64,000 nucleotides of DNA, from NCBI GenBank assembly GCA_905236635.1, contig CAJOCJ010000015.1, positions 1 to 64,000 of the forward strand, in the 5' to 3' direction. Position 1 is the stretch's first letter. Each line of letters begins with the position of its first letter. Below are positions 46,330 through 54,754 of the stretch, one piece after another. Both the position numbers and the translations under genes were made by a program. The notes beneath the pieces were generated by a model. That model was not told the origin of the DNA, did not search any database, and saw nothing but the letters and a program-made list of their open reading frames with translations. The stretch comes from an uncultured Bacteroidales bacterium. GTDB taxonomy: Bacteria; Bacteroidota; Bacteroidia; Bacteroidales; F082.

Positions 46330-47997
46330 TTATTCCTTGGGACGAACAAAGAAAATGCTGCCGACATCTACGAGTTCACCATCGTATAACTCAATGATTT
46401 TCATTCCATTACGTCGCACAAACTTTCGCAGTTCCTTACATTCTTTCAGTCGGCTGACGCTTCCGCACACCACAAGGCTGTCGTCGACCATTCCACAGCA
46501 GCCCGGGAAGAAGCCGTATTTTTGTCCTGGCAGCGTAATCTGTTGAGGATCAATGTATAAAACATTGTATGCAGAACTTTGCAAAACCTTTTCTATCCCT
46601 CTGTCGGAGGTAATGTAATTAGTCTCATTCAATGCCAATAAATTGCATCGCGTATATCCTTGACTTACATTGATTTGCACGGATTTCTTCCATAGCGTAT
46701 AGGACAAATTATGAATCAAAATATTTCCGACTCCGACAGCATTGTAATAACACGTCTCGGGATACTTTTTACCGACCGGTTTGCCGCCCTTTACAGCATT
46801 GATATTTTGAGGAAAACTAATATGGACATTATCTGCGTAAATCACTGTGTCACAATGTCTTTCATTATGGCAAAAACAGAAAATATCGGGGTGTGACGAG
46901 ATGGATGGATAGGCCTCGTCGGAAGGTTCAAGCCACAAAACCTCGCCCATTTTCGAGAGCGATTTTTTTGCTTCTTCGGGCATCAAACTGCTTGCGATGA
47001 TTGCAAAATGATTGCAAGTGTTTGCATTTTGTTTGCATTTTTCGTTTTTGATGACAACCCTCTTAAATTTCTGCTCCAGTTTTTTCTTGTTCTCACCCTT
47101 GTAACCTATTGCGTGATTTAATTGATTATCAGGTACTTCAAGCAAAAATCTAAGCGTTTTGTCGCCTTCAATTTTATCAAATTTATGGCCCCAAACCCTA
47201 CTCAACACCATCTCGGCGAAATTCTTATGATAGGGACCCGCCACATAAGCCGCCCCGTTGAGGTCTTCGGAGGTATGAAGTCCGATTCGGAGAACTTTCA
47301 CATCATTTTCTGTAAAATACTCGTAAAGATTTGCCGACTGCTCCACTGCCTCATCCAGCGACAAAGGCTGATACTCATTATTCTTGTAAAGCCGCTCCAA
47401 CTCGGTGTCTTTCACTACGATACAAGGATAGATACGCGTCTCTTTCGCCCCTAATCTCACTATGTCATGTGCAGTCTGCATATCATTTTCGAAGCTGTCG
47501 TATGGCAAGCCAAGCATCATCTGCAGACCAAGCGTAATTCCTTCATTAACAATGATTTGCGAAGCGTTTTCAATATCTTTAAACGTATGACCGCGACCAC
47601 ATTTCCGCAAAATCTCATCATTTGTCGTCTGCGCTCCAAGCTCGATGTTCCTCATCCCAAAATTTTTCAGGATTTTAACACGTTTTTCGTCAATATAATC
47701 GGGACGGGTGGAGCATCTGATGCCTTGAATTACGCCTTTTTCGAGGTAAGGCTGCACAATTTTCAGGAAATCGTCCTGCATTTTTTCGGGAAGACCGGTA
47801 AAATTGCCGCCGAAAAACGCCACCTCCACAAACCTGTCAGCTTCCTTGAAGGTATTGAGATATTTGTCTATCGTATTTTTAACTTCCTGAATATCAGGCA
47901 GATGCTGTTTTCCAGTGATGCTAAACTGATTACAGTAAACGCATCGGAATGGGCATGCGAGTTCAGGTAAAAATATCGGTATGTTGTAATATCTCAT
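46330..47997 (-). CDS. radical SAM (Elp3-like) protein fused to a GME-fold domain (DUF6873-like)
   Basis: The 555-residue protein has two parts. Residues 1 to about 325 are a radical SAM domain like the stand-alone Elp3-type proteins of anaerobes. The [4Fe-4S] motif CPFRCVYC is at 15-22, with the FFGGNFTG, STRPDYI, ELGAQTTND and GLPYDSFENDMQTAHDIVRLGA segments, and then VAGPYHKNFAEMV. Residues about 328-555 match the domain I know as DUF6873, a guanidino-group-modifying-enzyme fold: SSHPDIFCF, YYNAVGVGNILIHNL, GYTRCNLLALNETNYITSDRGI, LPGQKYGFFPG and DVGSIFF. The second domain is normally a separate protein. No function is known for the fusion. It lies 27 bases upstream of the U32 gene on the same strand. 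Confidence 0.85.
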   Translation of the reverse strand: MRYYNIPIFLPELACPFRCVYCNQFSITGKQHLPDIQEVKNTIDKYLNTFKEADRFVEVAFFGGNFTGLPEKMQDDFLKIVQPYLEKGVIQGIRCSTRPDYIDEKRVKILKNFGMRNIELGAQTTNDEILRKCGRGHTFKDIENASQIIVNEGITLGLQMMLGLPYDSFENDMQTAHDIVRLGAKETRIYPCIVVKDTELERLYKNNEYQPLSLDEAVEQSANLYEYFTENDVKVLRIGLHTSEDLNGAAYVAGPYHKNFAEMVLSRVWGHKFDKIEGDKTLRFLLEVPDNQLNHAIGYKGENKKKLEQKFKRVVIKNEKCKQNANTCNHFAIIASSLMPEEAKKSLSKMGEVLWLEPSDEAYPSISSHPDIFCFCHNERHCDTVIYADNVHISFPQNINAVKGGKPVGKKYPETCYYNAVGVGNILIHNLSYTLWKKSVQINVSQGYTRCNLLALNETNYITSDRGIEKVLQSSAYNVLYIDPQQITLPGQKYGFFPGCCGMVDDSLVVCGSVSRLKECKELRKFVRRNGMKIIELYDGELVDVGSIFFVRPKE

Positions 47998-48056
47998 TTC
48001 GACTTCAAAATTGCTAAAAAATATTGAATAATCGTGTACAATATCAAAATATTTCT

Positions 48057-48064
48057 TAACTTTG
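48057..48064 (+). promoter_or_regulatory. -7 promoter element for the LRR operon
   Basis: TAACTTTG matches TAnnTTTG, 46 bases before the ATG at 48111. No good -33 TTG is seen. Confidence 0.5.
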
Positions 48065-48110
48065 CGAGTTATTAATACGATTGAAAAATTTGAAAAAAAA
48101 TTATTGCAGT

Positions 48111-48749
48111 ATGTTAAAACAGTTTAAAAGTATCATTATCATTGCAATGATTGCTCTCGTCACTCTCTGTGGAGCAACAAGTTGCAACTCTTCAAAGAAA
48201 ATGTCGAAAAAAGAGTACAAAGCTCTGGTAGCACAGGCCACTAAAGACTTGAACGCTATTTTGAACGACGAAACCGAGTGGACTTTGGAAGAGCAGATGG
48301 ATCGCATCAACGAACTTAAGAAGGTCGATTTCTCGAAAAACCCTGAAATCGTTGAGATGCTTGAGCGTGCTGAGCTTAAAGTCACCAACGCCATTGCCGA
48401 GAGAGACCGTATCGCCGAGGAGAAACGCCTTGAGGAGGAGCAGCGTCTGCGCGAGTTGGAGGAACAGGCGAAGCCCAAGACCGCTATCTCCGACTATTTC
48501 AATATGATTGCCAATGCCAGAGACGTGACATCGGCCAACAACTACATCAAAGAAGCCTTGAAGCTGTTCGAATCACCTGATGCAGTGGTGCTTATCCGCC
48601 TCAACAACTATGGCGACTACGACCGTCCGACCACAGCTGTCAACTACCTCAACTACCTGAAAGACCAGAAGAAGGTCACGGTGAATGTCGACAACATCAA
48701 ATACAACGAAAATAACAAGATTACAGAACTCGAATTAATTAAGAAATAA
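48111..48749 (+). CDS. predicted lipoprotein with coiled coil, first gene of the LRR operon
   Basis: The 212-residue protein has a signal peptide (FKSIIIIAMIALVTLCGATSC) with a probable lipobox Cys. A charged helical region of about 90 residues follows, with a Glu/Arg coiled coil (RIAEEKRLEEEQRLRELEEQ). The C-terminal domain (ISDYFNMIANARDVTSANNYIKEALKLFESPDAVV ... YDRPTTAVNYLNYLKDQ) shows the same layout, LF-SPDA then a YL..L segment, as the protein encoded next. The start is ATG 48111; the longer frame begins with TTG at 48081. The family is not one I can name. It is separated from the next gene by one base. Confidence 0.75.
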   Translation: MLKQFKSIIIIAMIALVTLCGATSCNSSKKMSKKEYKALVAQATKDLNAILNDETEWTLEEQMDRINELKKVDFSKNPEIVEMLERAELKVTNAIAERDRIAEEKRLEEEQRLRELEEQAKPKTAISDYFNMIANARDVTSANNYIKEALKLFESPDAVVLIRLNNYGDYDRPTTAVNYLNYLKDQKKVTVNVDNIKYNENNKITELELIKK

Positions 48750-48750
48750 G

Positions 48751-49335
48751 ATGAAAAAGGTATTATTTGCAATAGCATTCGCATTTTTTGCATTCGCTGG
48801 CTATCAGGCATTCGCACAGGAGCCGGAACTCAGCCCGGAACGCAAGCAAGCCATTGACAGTCTGGCCCTCGAGAAAGTCCGCGACCTGTCTAAATACGTC
48901 AAACTGATTGGCTCGAAGAACACTCCTTGGAGCGAGGCCAACAGAGTGATCGACCGCGCAGAAGAGCTCTTCGCACCAGATGCAGAGATCGGCGTCTCGT
49001 CACTTTCCAAGACAAAAATCGAGTATTATAAAGTACGTAAATACCTTGAGAGATTGATGCGCCTCAACTACGACCGCGTCGAGATCGACTGGTATAAGAT
49101 TCAGTATGTGTCGGATCTGCAACGCCAGCCTGACGGAACATACGTCGGTGTCATCACCATCTTCCAGACATTCAAAGGCTATGACGCTGAAGGCCGACTC
49201 ATCTATCAGGATACAACAAAGAAAGATATCACGGTGTATGTGAAACGTAAAGAGACACAGATCGGCGGCCGCCTCATCGGCTTCTGGGATGTATTGCTTG
49301 GCGACATGCGCGTGAAAGAAACCACACATAAATAA
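48751..49335 (+). CDS. exported protein of unknown function
   Basis: The 194-residue protein has a cleavable signal peptide (KKVLFAIAFAFFAFAGYQAFA). A domain follows with RAEELFAPDAEIGVSSLSKTK, YYKVRKYLERLMRLNYDRVEIDWYKIQYV and alternating strands GTYVGVITIFQTFKGYDAEGRLIYQDTTKKDITVYVKR. This strand pattern, a short helix then a KI..I strand followed by V.I.QTF.GY and K.ITVYV, recurs in looser form in the N-terminal part of the LRR protein two genes downstream (residues about 100-170). It is presumably periplasmic. The next gene's ATG overlaps its TAA by one base. I do not recognise a named family. Confidence 0.75.
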   Translation: MKKVLFAIAFAFFAFAGYQAFAQEPELSPERKQAIDSLALEKVRDLSKYVKLIGSKNTPWSEANRVIDRAEELFAPDAEIGVSSLSKTKIEYYKVRKYLERLMRLNYDRVEIDWYKIQYVSDLQRQPDGTYVGVITIFQTFKGYDAEGRLIYQDTTKKDITVYVKRKETQIGGRLIGFWDVLLGDMRVKETTHK

Positions 49336-50180
49336 TGAGTAAGTTTTTGAAATTTTTAGTGCCAGTATTTGTACTGGCACTTTGTTTTAAAGTTGATGCA
49401 CAGGTGCTCAACGACCTCGGCAACGTCGAGATGGACGAGCGTGAGCTCTACACCATGACAAAGCAGATGGGCCAGTTCATCAGCCGTTTTAATTACGAAG
49501 AGGACCAGTACGGAAAGAAGCTGAGTCGTAACGACAAAAACTATCGTAACCCCGTCAAACGCAAGGACGTCCTTCCATTGCTTTTCGACCTTGAAAACCC
49601 AAGAACATCGGGCGCTTTGCGTGACTTTTTCGTGGAAGACCTCATCAAGAACAACCAGTATATGGAGTTCCTTGGCGGCAACTGGTTCTCAGAAGTGTCG
49701 GCCAAATTCAAATGGAAAGGTCAGGAAGTCGACATCAGCCTTATCATGGCACTAGAGAAAGAAGGCCTGGGCTCGAAATGGGTGCTTTCTAACGTGTTTT
49801 TCTCGGAGTTCCAGAAATATTTCCCGCAAGGCGAGATGTCGGAACGCGAGAAACACTTCCTTCATCCGATGAGCCACGAACTCGACTTTATGAATATCTA
49901 TAAGGTCTTCAATGACCCTGGAACCGTCGAGTATTACGCTTCAACAGATTATCAGCCTGATTATCTCACATTGTTTTTCTATGAGATAAAACAAGGAAAT
50001 TTGAAGTTTGACCGTGTCGAGAGCGTAAAGTTCCATGTCTTCCAAATCAAAAACTGGTATTTCGAGGTGTCATGGTTCAACCGTAGCGGCTATAACTCCG
50101 GATGGCTCATCTCGAACCTCATTTATCTCAAAGATGATGAAAAAGCAACACTTTTAAAGCTTTATCAACCTAAAAAATGA
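49335..50180 (+). CDS. exported protein of unknown function
   Basis: The 281-residue protein has a signal peptide (FLKFLVPVFVLALCFKVDA) and a single domain rich in aromatic residues, with segments such as LYTMTKQMGQFISRFNYEEDQYG, FLGGNWFSEVSAKFKWKGQEVDISLIMALEKEG and VFQIKNWYFEVSWFNRSGYNSGWLISNLIYL. There are no cysteines to suggest a lipoprotein and no sorting domain, so it is predicted to be periplasmic. Both ends overlap neighbouring genes, by one base upstream and four downstream, which argues that its product acts in fixed proportion with theirs. I know of no function for it. Confidence 0.75.
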   Translation: MSKFLKFLVPVFVLALCFKVDAQVLNDLGNVEMDERELYTMTKQMGQFISRFNYEEDQYGKKLSRNDKNYRNPVKRKDVLPLLFDLENPRTSGALRDFFVEDLIKNNQYMEFLGGNWFSEVSAKFKWKGQEVDISLIMALEKEGLGSKWVLSNVFFSEFQKYFPQGEMSEREKHFLHPMSHELDFMNIYKVFNDPGTVEYYASTDYQPDYLTLFFYEIKQGNLKFDRVESVKFHVFQIKNWYFEVSWFNRSGYNSGWLISNLIYLKDDEKATLLKLYQPKK

Positions 50181-52696
50181 AGAAATTAGTTTTTATTGCG
50201 ATTTTATTCTTTTTCTGCCAAAACATTTTTGCGCAGAAAACAGATCTCAGTAAGGAAGAAATTGCCGAATATACTGAGCAGATTCAAATGATGGTGAAGT
50301 ATATGGAGGAGACATTCTCCTTCATAGGAGACCCCGAAGCCACCGCCCAAGAGAAAGACATCGTCTTCAAAGAGAGCTATGCCAAGATTTTTGTGGACGA
50401 CGAGGTGCAGATTGAAGACGACCTCGACGACAGCCGCAGCACGTATATTAATAAGGACGTACAGGCATATCTAAAAGATATCGATTTCTTCTTTAAAGAC
50501 ATCACTTTCACCTTTAAAATCAACGACATCAAGCCGCAGACCAACGAAAAAGGCGACACTTATTTCAAGGTGACAATGATGCGTACCATAGCGGGGCATA
50601 ACATAGTGGGCGATACCGTGAACAATACCTGTAACCGTTTCATGGAAGTAAACATCGACCCATCGAAGAAAGATCTGAAAATCGCAAGTATGTACACCAC
50701 CAAACCCAATGAGACTGAAGAACTTAGGACTTGGTGGAACAGGATGCCAGCAGCATGGAAAATGTATTTTGGCGAGAACCAATACCTCCCCGACTCCATC
50801 GAGATGCAGACCATAGTGCATATCTATCGTGAGACTATCGTGGTGGTCAACGACTCGCTAGAAGAAAGCACCATAAACTGCGACATGCAGAAACTGTACG
50901 AAAAACTGATTGCATATACAAAGACAACAGACATCAACGTCAGCGGAAACAAGCTGATAAACACCTTAGACCCGTTGTACGAGCTCTCCGACCTGCAAAG
51001 CCTCGACTGCTCGAATACCAATGTCGATGACATCTCCCCTATTCGTAACTTGAATAAAATCAACAAGTTAGATATCAGCAATACTGCAATAACAAATATT
51101 TCTGACTTACGATACACCAACAATATCAAGGTATTCAAGGCCGATAATGTGAAACTCGATGACATCGAAATCATAGGGCTTTATCATCAGCTGACTAACC
51201 TGTCGTTGAGCAATACCAACGTCGACAGCATCGCTGTTTTGGAGAACTGCGAGATGTTGACAGACCTCGACATCTCGGGCACAAAAGTCACTACATTAGA
51301 CTCCATAGTGCTGCCGCAGTCACTGCGTTGTCTCAACCTGAGCAACACCGAGATTTCGGACCTCACGCCTATCAGCAACCTTGAGAACCTGCAGCAACTC
51401 ATCATCGACAACACCGCTGTCACCGACCTGACTCCAGTGGCTAACTTAAGCAGACTCAACGAGCTGCAATGCAGAAACACCAGCGTCAGCGACCTGATGC
51501 CGCTCAAAGACATGACAAATCTGGTGCGTATCTACTGCGACAACACACTGATAGACTCGGAGAAAGCCGATGAGTTCCGTAATGTGAACAGCGATGTGAT
51601 GGTCATCTATGAGACCAAGGCATTGCAAGACTGGTGGGAGAGTCTGCCAGCGCCATGGAAATTCGCTTTTGTGACACAAAATGGCACTAACATCGACCCA
51701 AGTCCTGAAGAGCTGCATGTCATCATCAGCATGAAATCACTGGTGTTGGATTCGCTTTTCGTCGATGCCAAGCCTATCGAGCGCCTCACCAACCTCGAGC
51801 GTCTCGACATCTCTGGCACCAGAATACACGACCTCACGCCGCTCCATGCATTGCACAACCTGAAATATCTCAACGTCAGACAGACCAATATCAAGACTCT
51901 GGCACCGATTGAGAACCTCAGCAATCTGGTGGAAATCAACATCGAAAACACCGGTATCTTGGATTTGATGCCGCTTCACAGAATGAAAAACCTCACCATG
52001 GTGAGGGCCGAAGGCACCAGGGTGAACTCCGAGCAGGTGTTTGCACTCAAAAAGAATGTGCCTGGCGTGATGGTCATCTATCAGACCGACGACCTTCACA
52101 ACTGGTGGAACACCCTTGACAGCGAGTGGAGAGAAATCTTCAGAGAAATAGTGGCAATGGATACCAACCCGACAGCAGAGCAACTTGAGGCCGTAGCCGA
52201 CATCGAAGATATCGTGGTCGACACCAAGACAGTCATTGCGAGTCTGGAACCGCTGACAAAGCTGATGTTCCTGAAGAATCTGAGTATCACCGATAACCAC
52301 ATCACCGACCTCAGTCCGCTGAGTGAGATGAGAATGCTCAAGGAACTTCATATCGACGGCAATGCCATCACCGACCTCTTCGCCTTGACGAACGTGACGA
52401 CTATCGAGGTGCTTTCCATTGAGAACACCCGTATCGTCGACCTCAACCCGCTGGCGAACATGCCAGGATTACGTGTGCTTGACATCGCCAATACACACGT
52501 AAAAAACATCAAGATGCTGGCAAAATGCGAGGCTCTTGAGGAACTAAACATCGCCAACACCAACGTCAAATCGCTGGCACCGGTGAAAAACATCGCTTCG
52601 TTGAGATACATCAAAGCACTCGGCTCGAAGGTTAAGGCAAAAGAGATAAATGCTCTGAGAGAAGCACGTCCCGAGCTGAATATCATCTACCACTAG
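50177..52696 (+). CDS. exported leucine-rich-repeat protein with three WW-type modules
   Basis: The 839-residue protein has a signal peptide (KKLVFIAILFFFCQNIFA) and an N-terminal domain at about 25-175 with the typical RFMEVNIDPSKKDLKIASMYTTK segment. Three modules follow. Each begins with a linker carrying WW and usually P.WK..F (Trp pairs at 186-187, 486-487 and 643-644) and continues into leucine-rich repeats of SDS22/internalin type (LSNTEISDLTPISNLENL) at about 250-460, 530-620 and 680-815. Each block ends in VMVIY or LNIIY. No sorting domain is present. Repeats of this kind bind proteins; the partner is unknown. The start overlaps the preceding stop by four bases. Confidence 0.82.
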   Translation: MKKLVFIAILFFFCQNIFAQKTDLSKEEIAEYTEQIQMMVKYMEETFSFIGDPEATAQEKDIVFKESYAKIFVDDEVQIEDDLDDSRSTYINKDVQAYLKDIDFFFKDITFTFKINDIKPQTNEKGDTYFKVTMMRTIAGHNIVGDTVNNTCNRFMEVNIDPSKKDLKIASMYTTKPNETEELRTWWNRMPAAWKMYFGENQYLPDSIEMQTIVHIYRETIVVVNDSLEESTINCDMQKLYEKLIAYTKTTDINVSGNKLINTLDPLYELSDLQSLDCSNTNVDDISPIRNLNKINKLDISNTAITNISDLRYTNNIKVFKADNVKLDDIEIIGLYHQLTNLSLSNTNVDSIAVLENCEMLTDLDISGTKVTTLDSIVLPQSLRCLNLSNTEISDLTPISNLENLQQLIIDNTAVTDLTPVANLSRLNELQCRNTSVSDLMPLKDMTNLVRIYCDNTLIDSEKADEFRNVNSDVMVIYETKALQDWWESLPAPWKFAFVTQNGTNIDPSPEELHVIISMKSLVLDSLFVDAKPIERLTNLERLDISGTRIHDLTPLHALHNLKYLNVRQTNIKTLAPIENLSNLVEINIENTGILDLMPLHRMKNLTMVRAEGTRVNSEQVFALKKNVPGVMVIYQTDDLHNWWNTLDSEWREIFREIVAMDTNPTAEQLEAVADIEDIVVDTKTVIASLEPLTKLMFLKNLSITDNHITDLSPLSEMRMLKELHIDGNAITDLFALTNVTTIEVLSIENTRIVDLNPLANMPGLRVLDIANTHVKNIKMLAKCEALEELNIANTNVKSLAPVKNIASLRYIKALGSKVKAKEINALREARPELNIIYH

Positions 52697-52701
52697 GAGA
52701 A

Positions 52702-53604
52702 TCAGAGTATCCAGGTAACTGGAAACTCTTTTTCTTTCATAAATTCATTAGTTTTCTCGACATCGTCGGCAAATCCGAGGAAGAAACCTCCTCCTCCGGA
52801 ACCACATATCTTTATCTGGAAATGAACGTCGTCGCGTCTGAGTGAGAATAGCGGCAACATATTGTCGGTAATCATCGGACGGAGCATAACTGTCTGATAA
52901 TATGAGAGATGCGCCAAGTCATCGAAGAACTTGTCGACATCACCCGACACCAGAGAGTCGATGCAGCGACCCACGAAAGGATAGTAAAGCTCATTGAACG
53001 CCTTGAGGTAGCGAGGGTTCTCGCGCTGTTCCTTGAAATAGTTCACAAGGGTCTTCGTCTCGCTCTTTATCTTACTGTCTATCAAGAAGATATGTACACC
53101 TTCTGGCACAAAATCTTTTTCAAGAATCTGGATTTTCTTGTCTTCGGTGAGGATGAAAGGCTTGCCAAGGTAACATTGCAACGGGTCGAGGCCCGAGCTG
53201 CTGCCGTGGAAACAGTTTTCCATGTCGCCGAGAAATTTCTTAAGCACTATCAGGTCGTCGATCTCCTTCGATTTGAAACGGTCGTACACGGCAGCAGTGA
53301 GGGCCCCAGAACTGCCCACGCCATAGCCAGAAGGTATGCATGAGTCGAGGAACATCCCTTTTTTAAGCTCGGCTCTGAACTTCTCCACGTCGATATTTTC
53401 CTTAAAATAATCGTTGCTGTCGAGATAGTTAGCAAACATATGCAGGCTACGGTTTGAGGAATAGTTTTTCTTGCCGTGGTTACGCCAGATATAGTCCCAA
53501 TGCGACTCGCCCGTTGTGAGAGGCACGAGGAGGGCCGGCGAGCCGAAAATCATAGAATATTCGCCGAAAAGAATGACCTTGCCGTAGTACTTTTTTATTT
53601 CCAT
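52702..53604 (-). CDS. mevalonate kinase
   Basis: The enzyme phosphorylates mevalonate with ATP, the step after HMG-CoA reductase. The 300-residue protein is a GHMP kinase with the N-terminal GKVILFGEYSMIFGSPAL motif, the ATP loop PSGYGVGSSGAL at 91-102, the HGSSSGLDPLQCY segment with the catalytic-type Asp at about 140, and the C-terminal glycine-rich KICGSGGGGFFLGF. It differs from the GYDIA kinase at 11868 in all three motifs. It follows the decarboxylase gene by 12 bases on the minus strand; the two form an operon and the LRR gene ends convergently five bases away. Confidence 0.85.
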   Translation of the reverse strand: MEIKKYYGKVILFGEYSMIFGSPALLVPLTTGESHWDYIWRNHGKKNYSSNRSLHMFANYLDSNDYFKENIDVEKFRAELKKGMFLDSCIPSGYGVGSSGALTAAVYDRFKSKEIDDLIVLKKFLGDMENCFHGSSSGLDPLQCYLGKPFILTEDKKIQILEKDFVPEGVHIFLIDSKIKSETKTLVNYFKEQRENPRYLKAFNELYYPFVGRCIDSLVSGDVDKFFDDLAHLSYYQTVMLRPMITDNMLPLFSLRRDDVHFQIKICGSGGGGFFLGFADDVEKTNEFMKEKEFPVTWIL

Positions 53605-53616
53605 GACAGTAAAAAA

Positions 53617-54642
53617 TTATCGTTTCATATTTTGGACAATATCGTCAATACATTGATTATCATGACAATATTGTAAAAGACTCTCATTGATAAAATCACC
53701 GACCTGCTTCTCATAAGCCTCAGGATAAAGCAGATGGACATTAGGACCGGCGTCTAGCGTGAAACATGCTGGGATGTTAGTCTCGTGACGAAACGCTCTA
53801 ACCGACTCTATGATTTTCATCGTATTAGGTTCCATCAGCTTATATGGAGGGTTGGATGTCGCCATCATCTCGTGAAGCTGTAATGCCTCTGCCTCCGCTA
53901 TAGTCATAAACTCCGTGAGATCGCCGTTTTTCAGCACTTTCAAGAGACGTTCGGTGTTCTGTCGTGCCGTGGCATAACGCTGTTCCGCCAACGGATGGCC
54001 GTTCATGAGCGAGTGACCGACACGGGATGAGACGCTCTTCTCTTTGTTTGACACGATGAGGATGCTGTCGTGATATGTCTTAAACACCGGGTGTACCATA
54101 TCGGCAAGCGGCACCGCATATTCATCGGAACTGTCAGGTACTGAAGGTGTTACACCCCAAAGAGCCATCACAGGAAAGACCGAACGCGCCGCACTTCCCG
54201 ACGCCAGCCTGGAAAGAAACGACGCCTTGCGCATATCAAGCGGTGTAACATCGTGATTTACAGCCTTTTCTATCTTAAGAAGACATAAAACAAGAGCGCT
54301 CATCGAGGCGGCACTTGACGCGATACCCGACGAATGCGGGAAGGTGTTGCGGCTCTCCACTTCGAGGTCAAGACCTTTCAAAAAACTGAAATACTGTTGA
54401 TTATCAATGAGATATTTCTCGATTTTCTCTTGAAACTTCGGCGACTCCTTGCCTTCGAAAAGGAAACGCATCGAATAATTCTCGTTTGCATTTTGTTTGA
54501 TATGAATCTGTGTCTCGGTATGACAGCGGCTCAGAGTGAAGCTTATCGACGGATTGTTGGGCAGTTGGTTGCCATGTTTACCCCAATACTTTACAATGGC
54601 AATATTCGAAGGAGATGCTGATGAAACTGAGAAATCGTTCAT
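53617..54642 (-). CDS. mvaD: diphosphomevalonate decarboxylase
   Basis: This enzyme makes isopentenyl diphosphate from diphosphomevalonate, the last step of the classical mevalonate pathway. The 341 residues show SPSNIAIVKYWGKHG (Lys18, Lys22), the phosphate loop FPHSSGIASSAASMSAL at 101-117, LASGSAARSVF at 146-156 and the catalytic Asp297 in FTLDAGPNVHLLYP. These are diagnostic for the decarboxylase rather than for a kinase. It precedes mevalonate kinase in a two-gene unit. Its presence shows that the classical route, not the archaeal isopentenyl-phosphate route, is expected, which requires a phosphomevalonate kinase. Confidence 0.94.
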   Translation of the reverse strand: MNDFSVSSASPSNIAIVKYWGKHGNQLPNNPSISFTLSRCHTETQIHIKQNANENYSMRFLFEGKESPKFQEKIEKYLIDNQQYFSFLKGLDLEVESRNTFPHSSGIASSAASMSALVLCLLKIEKAVNHDVTPLDMRKASFLSRLASGSAARSVFPVMALWGVTPSVPDSSDEYAVPLADMVHPVFKTYHDSILIVSNKEKSVSSRVGHSLMNGHPLAEQRYATARQNTERLLKVLKNGDLTEFMTIAEAEALQLHEMMATSNPPYKLMEPNTMKIIESVRAFRHETNIPACFTLDAGPNVHLLYPEAYEKQVGDFINESLLQYCHDNQCIDDIVQNMKR

Positions 54643-54671
54643 TTTATCGAGTCTTTGACCTAAACTTGATG

Positions 54672-54679
54672 CAAAAATA
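54672..54679 (-). promoter_or_regulatory. -7 promoter element for mvaD-mevalonate kinase
   Basis: Reads TATTTTTG on the minus strand, 29 bases before the ATG at 54642. Confidence 0.5.
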
Positions 54680-54712
54680 AGAAAATTTGTAATATCATAA
54701 AATTTTTTACGT

Positions 54713-54720
54713 TATTTTTG
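54713..54720 (+). promoter_or_regulatory. -7 promoter element for the DUF4837 gene
   Basis: TATTTTTG matches TAnnTTTG, 34 bases before the ATG at 54755. TTTG at 54686-54689 is a possible -33 element at a slightly long spacing of 23. Confidence 0.5.
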
Positions 54721-54754
54721 CGAGGTCATTTCATGACGATAAAAAATTAATACT

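Noticed and set aside
50900..52690. Repetitive DNA as mobile or CRISPR repeats
   Set aside because: The periodicity is explained by leucine-rich-repeat codons in one open frame.
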